A DNA stretch of 64,000 nucleotides, from NCBI GenBank assembly GCA_030141605.1, contig JAQGDQ010002375.1:248001-312000 (forward strand), in the 5' to 3' direction. The notes beneath the pieces are model-generated. The model ran no database searches, was not told the DNA's origin, and worked only from the letters and a program-made list of their open reading frames with translations. A program made the position numbers and the translations under genes. The stretch's first letter is position 1, and every line of letters starts with the position of its first letter. This document shows positions 59,626 to 64,000 of the stretch, piece after piece. Source of the DNA: Tubiluchus corallicola (Eukaryota; Priapulida; Priapulimorpha; Priapulimorphida; Tubiluchidae).

Positions 59626-62600
59626 ATGTGTGAGTGAAATAATTTCAATTTACAGACCAGTACACAGGGTTCTGAAGTTTGGAACAGGGTCCACAGGAAC
59701 TGGAAACCGCCCAGGAGCAACTCACCCTTTGTTCACTCGTCCATAACCAGAACCAGTGCTCCTTAACTTTGCAACCAAACGATTATGATCATTCAACTAT
59801 TCCCTTTGTCTCTTAAATGAATCATTTCTTCTCTTTTGTTTTGAGTATCTAACATTTCAGATTACGTGCCTCGTGCTCGATGCAGTCGACAGTTGCGTTC
59901 TCTGTATTCCTTGGCACAACTGTCAGACACTCATCAGATGTTACGTAAAACATGCCGTGACTTTGCTGAAAATGAACTGAAACCTGTTGCTGCACAAAAT
60001 GACAGAGAACACAAGTATCCAAAAGAACAGGTAACTACAGGTATAAGAAATGTTCTAAGAAGAGTTTGGTGTCAGTTTTATTGCAGGTGCATTGAAATAA
60101 TAAATATAGCATACCTATCAGAAACGATGTCAAATGTGGTTCACCTCAATCCATACTGTTTTATATCTCTGCTGTAGATCAGCATGACAACATAAAACTT
60201 CTAATGCAGACTCAAAAAAATCTCAATTACAGTAGGTGACGTTTGTTAGAGTTACGGTTAATAGAATGATTTGCTTAATTGTGTCAAAAATGTCTGATAT
60301 GGGCCACGCCTATTTGAATGTATATGAAAACTGTCGGCAGTTGACTAAAAAAACTCTGCGTAATTGACTCAATATTTTGCTTCACGTACTTAAAATAAGA
60401 TACTTGTACGTGACCAAACAGCTTTTACTACTTTTTACAGGTGCGAGCACTTTTGTTCACTGTAACATAATAACGTACATTGAAGCAACCATGTTAAGTA
60501 GCGTTTTCTTTGCTTATCATGCTCTAATGTGCTAGCTAGCAGTTTTGCTTTGAATCTGTAACCCACTATGCTGCAGTTAACTTTGTTGCCCAAGAATTTA
60601 TGGAAGCTCAAATTTTAATCACTTGCCTAATGGTTTCCTTTTGAAGATCTTCCTGCTTTTCAGCATTTAGTCAGTTGACTATTGCCGTGATACTATGTAT
60701 GCAATGTCAGTAATCTGTCAGAATTCTTTGCGACCTTACTAGTGTGAATATCATAGAGCAACTAAGAGTATAAATTTTAAAATACATAGTAGAACATAAG
60801 TACCTAAAAGAGACCTAATAAAGTCTTAATATTTAAAGCTCTTGCAGCCTTTGCAGTGAATACTTGCTGAAGAGTGATGACTGGTAAGTCTATACTAGTA
60901 ATGCTACACCTGTTGGCTAATAGATTCAGCCTGTTAAGGTCAAAACACTTCCACCCCATAATGAACCTATTAAGCATTGCCTACTGTATTTAGTAAGAGT
61001 TTATCACAAAGTTATAGTTATTAGTCAGTTAGTAGCAAAGAAAAATGATGATGAAATTAGTGAGTTACTTATAAAATATTTGTTAGGCCTGTAAGTGACA
61101 GTGTAAGTGGACTCAATTCACGTGTTCATCTCTATATAAGATTGATTTATTTCAGATTAAAAAGATGGGTGAACTTGGACTCATGGCACTCAATGTACCA
61201 GAAACCTATGGAGGCAGTGGACTTGATTACCTTGCGTATAGCATAGCTATGGAGGAGATTAGTCGTGGATGTGCATCTGCTGGCGTTATTATGAGTGTAA
61301 ATAATGTAAGTTGAAGAGAGAAGCTGTACTATGCAAGCATTCTGTATGATATGTTACAAATATTCTTGACTAGGTGTGTGAATTAGATCATTTTAGTGTG
61401 TGTGGTGAAACTTTGTTGTAGATTTTAATAATATGTGTGCTAAATGACATATATTTTCATATTCTAAATACACATTTTAACAATAAATTTACAATAGTGA
61501 AGTCAAAGTGTCCATTGAGTTTCAAAAGTTTTTTATTTTTTAACTGCAGTGCCTAGCAACCTGCTCTTCCTAAACCGTTGACTCCTGTAAAAAATTAAAA
61601 AATTGAGAAAAATTTTTTTTTAGAATTAATGGACACTTTGACTTCTTTATGATTATGACCATGGCATGTCCCAGAAGAGCACTATTTTATAAATTTTCAG
61701 TAGTTTTAAAGTAAATCTGTTTGATTATTCACAAATAGTTTCTTTTACCAAGCTGAGAGAGCTGCCTACTATAGCACTGTGTATCATGTGAAAAATAGCA
61801 AAGCTATATTCATCTCTTTAAGTATTCACCTTTTGTCTCATCAACAAGTGCTGTCTGGGATTTGGGTAAGCTAGAGGGAGTTTGGATTAGCTAGAGAGAT
61901 TGGTTAGAAACCTATTGCCTGTACAGTCCAATACAATCTGCTAGGCAAATTGGTAAACTAATCCAAACCTGTTCAAAAACTACTCTCTTCTACTAGGAGT
62001 TTGCTGGGCAGGGTATGTGAAATCGTTTATCCCAGACGCACTTCTCTTTTAAAAGAAATTTGTGCGTTTTAGCTATTGAGCTGTTGATAAGCCTATAACT
62101 AAAGTATGTGAATGTATTATCACAGTCATTATACTTGGGTCCTATATGCAAATACGGAACAGAAGAGCAAAAGCAAAAGTATGTCAAACCGTTTATGAAT
62201 GGCGACAAGGTGGGATGCTTTGCACTTAGTGAACCAGGTAATTATGCTGCATCATTCATGTACTAAGCACAGATAATAATTTTTCCTTTTGAAAGTCGAA
62301 GAAAGTATTTAAACTATTGTTACAGAACCAACTAACTGATTAACTGACGTAAAATGCAGTATAATTAATTTTAAATGTGTTTATACTAACTTGTGCATAC
62401 ATGTTAAATTTGTTACCTTTGCATCTGGTGCTGCAGGAATACCATACTTTAGGAAGACATTTTGTATGTGTTGCAACAATAAAAGCCAAAAATATGCATA
62501 CCACTCAAAACATTTTTTAATTTCAACAACCATCATCATTGTTTGTGTCTTACACAAGTTTTACAAATGCTGTGCTTTTTATTTTTTTTTCAAAATTCCA

Positions 62601-64000
62601 GTTTGATCAAGCTCACCAACAAATTACGCTATATTTTGGCAAAAGTCTCATGCAAAAGATGTCAGTGCTTTAAGTTCTGGTTAAAATTCCGATTTGTTTG
62701 TAAAGTTTGTGATCCAATAATTCACTTCCTTAATGTTGTTCTTTATATTTAATTTAGCATTTCTTTTTAACACCAGGGTTGCAACTTGCTGCAGCACTTT
62801 ATTGTCTTACATTATTTTACTTTAACACTGCTAAAATTTGTCTTGTCTGGTTTTAAATGTTTACTGCTTAATATAAAAACCCACTGGCTGGTACAAGTTA
62901 ACAAGATTGTATTTATTTTCTCCTAAATAAACTTCACTGTAAAAAAGTGACTGTTGTTATAGGCAATGGAAGTGATGCTGGTGCGGCTTCTACAACAGCC
63001 AAGTCACATGGTGGAAAGTGGATTTTAAATGGGACAAAAGCATGGATTACTAATGGTTACGAAGCAGAGGGTGTGCTCTTGTTTGCAACTACTGACAAAT
63101 CTCAAAAGCATAAGGTGCTCTTATAATTTTAGCAACAATAACATTAAATTAGATTATAGTTTGATGTAAATGAACGTATTGCGTTTCTTTTATTATTCTC
63201 GTAAAGTATTCATGCCTTCTGGTATTATATGTCTGCTGTAATACAAGAAAAAACAACTTAAACAGCTTTTGTCTGATGCCATATTATAGGACAGATTAAT
63301 ATTCGGATATCTTAGTGTGTTGTATCACCTTAGACAATATATAATGCTGCGAATTAATCGTAACATCAAGATTATTATTACTGATATTACAAACTTAAAG
63401 TTAATTAAATTTTGATACCAAACTTTAAAGACAGGAAATCAGAAGCGAGAATGCTGCCTGAATTTGAACCAGAGTGTCTCTTCTGCTTATGAGGCAGATG
63501 CTTAGACCATTAGGCCACTGCTTTGGTTTAAGCATCAGCCTTGTAAGCAGTATAGGTCCCTGGTTCAAATCCAGGCTGAACTACGACTTCTTTACATTTT
63601 CTGTCTTTCAAGTTTGGTATTAAAAATTCAACTAATTTGTGCACTACCAATAATACGGTGAATTTCTTTACTAAAGACCTCTTCAAGGGAAAGGATACGA
63701 AGCCAAGAAGTTTTGCAGAGACTGCATCCTCATGTACATAATAGGTATGGATATTTTGTGCAGTGGCTAGTAGGAGTTCTGTACATGTATTTACAGGGCA
63801 TTAGTGCATTTCTGACACCAAAGCCGTATGATGGGTTATCAATTGGTAAAAAGGAAGATAAACTTGGCATTAAAGCTTCGTCTACGACTACGTTGATTTT
63901 TGAAGATTGTTCTATAACCGAAGATCACTTGTTGGGTGAACCAGGAATGGGCTTCAAAATAGCAATGGTAAGCTGCCATGTTAATAAGATGATAAAAAGT
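59626..64000 (+). CDS. ACADS: Short-chain acyl-CoA dehydrogenase, mitochondrial, 5' part (gene continues beyond right edge)
   Basis: Exons: 59626-59629 (tentative), 59861-60030, 61156-61305, 62126-62237, 62963-63114, 63797-63967; phases agree. They give 253 codons (human about 412). Visible: an Arg-rich, acid-poor leader ([15 protein letters not shown]) that fits a mitochondrial presequence; [40 protein letters not shown], then [13 protein letters not shown]; the acyl-CoA dehydrogenase signature [15 protein letters not shown], which contacts FAD and substrate; [31 protein letters not shown], then DC; and [11 protein letters not shown]. The enzyme oxidises butyryl-CoA-sized substrates in the matrix, passing electrons from FAD to ETF. 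The catalytic Glu region lies outside. The start is the weak point: the only phase-compatible ATG with a strong donor found is ATGT|GTGAGT at 59626. Confidence 0.94.
60230..60986. mobile_element. Tc1/mariner-like MITE, copy B (757 bp, ACADS intron)
   Basis: TA on both sides. Left end CAGTAGGTGACGTTTGTTAG; right end reversed CAGTAGGCAATGCTTAATAG. The interior follows copy A at 39877-40515 in order (TCACGTACTTAAA, GGTTTCCTTTTGAAG, CCTTTGCAGTG, TATACTAGTAAT) with extra sequence near 60700-60840. No transposase. Confidence 0.8.
63415..63620. repeat. tRNA-like head-to-head foldback element
   Basis: An inverted repeat of about 206 bp. The left arm ATACCAAACTTTAAAGACAG and the reversed right arm ATACCAAACTTGAAAGACAG match, and the similarity continues inward. 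Each arm ends in a tRNA-like module on opposite strands: plus-strand GCCTTGTAAGC anticodon-like loop and CCTGGTTCAAATCCAGG T arm; minus-strand TCTGCCTCATAAGCAGA loop and CTGGTTCAAATTCAG T arm. Acceptor stems pair poorly. It lies in an ACADS intron. Confidence 0.65.

Noticed and set aside
63440-63580. Two functional tRNA genes on opposite strands.
   Set aside because: Acceptor stems pair poorly on both strands and the modules sit inside one inverted repeat.
1-64000. CRISPR array, operon, phage or bacterial features.
   Set aside because: The tandem array at 49751 has no spacers, all genes have introns, and composition and gene content are animal.

Overview
The window is AT-rich, intron-dense genomic DNA from an animal, most likely an invertebrate. 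All long coding signal sits in short exons with GT-AG splice sites. The exons reconstruct four conserved metazoan genes, and the introns are full of degenerate transposon copies. The species cannot be named from the sequence alone.

Layout. (1) 1-5334, minus strand: 5' part of a RALBP1-like RhoGAP gene, five exons, running off the left edge. (2) 5335-9618: spacer with decayed non-LTR retrotransposon pieces. (3) 9619-28229, plus strand: a complete ERCC6L/PICH-type SNF2 DNA translocase, 17 coding exons, about 1195 residues. (4) 28230-30482: tail-to-tail spacer carrying two 3' UTRs. (5) 30483-59179, minus strand: a complete MAN2C1-type GH38 alpha-mannosidase, 25 conserved exons plus two 5' exons that extend the frame, about 1100 or 1146 residues. 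(6) 59626 to the right edge, plus strand: 5' half of a short-chain acyl-CoA dehydrogenase (ACADS), head to head with the mannosidase across a short shared upstream region.

The four genes are unrelated in function: Ral/Rho signalling, anaphase-bridge resolution, cytosolic free-oligosaccharide breakdown and mitochondrial fatty-acid oxidation. I see no operon or joint pathway. All exon models come from reading frames, splice-site phase matching and family knowledge; no transcript data were available.

Accessory content is mainly mobile DNA: a 694-bp hAT-type MITE with a perfect 8-bp target duplication nested inside a reverse-transcriptase relic; a 639/757-bp TA-flanked MITE pair; a small pogo-like element; a 945-bp element full of repeated palindromes; 5S-rRNA-like and tRNA-like SINE relics, one a head-to-head foldback; RTE- and CR1/Jockey-like LINE tails; and a 36-45 bp minisatellite that appears to copy an exon/5'-splice-site junction of the mannosidase gene. 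I found no convincing new multi-gene system. The best leads are the palindrome element, the splice-site minisatellite, the tRNA-like foldback and the extended mannosidase N-terminus.
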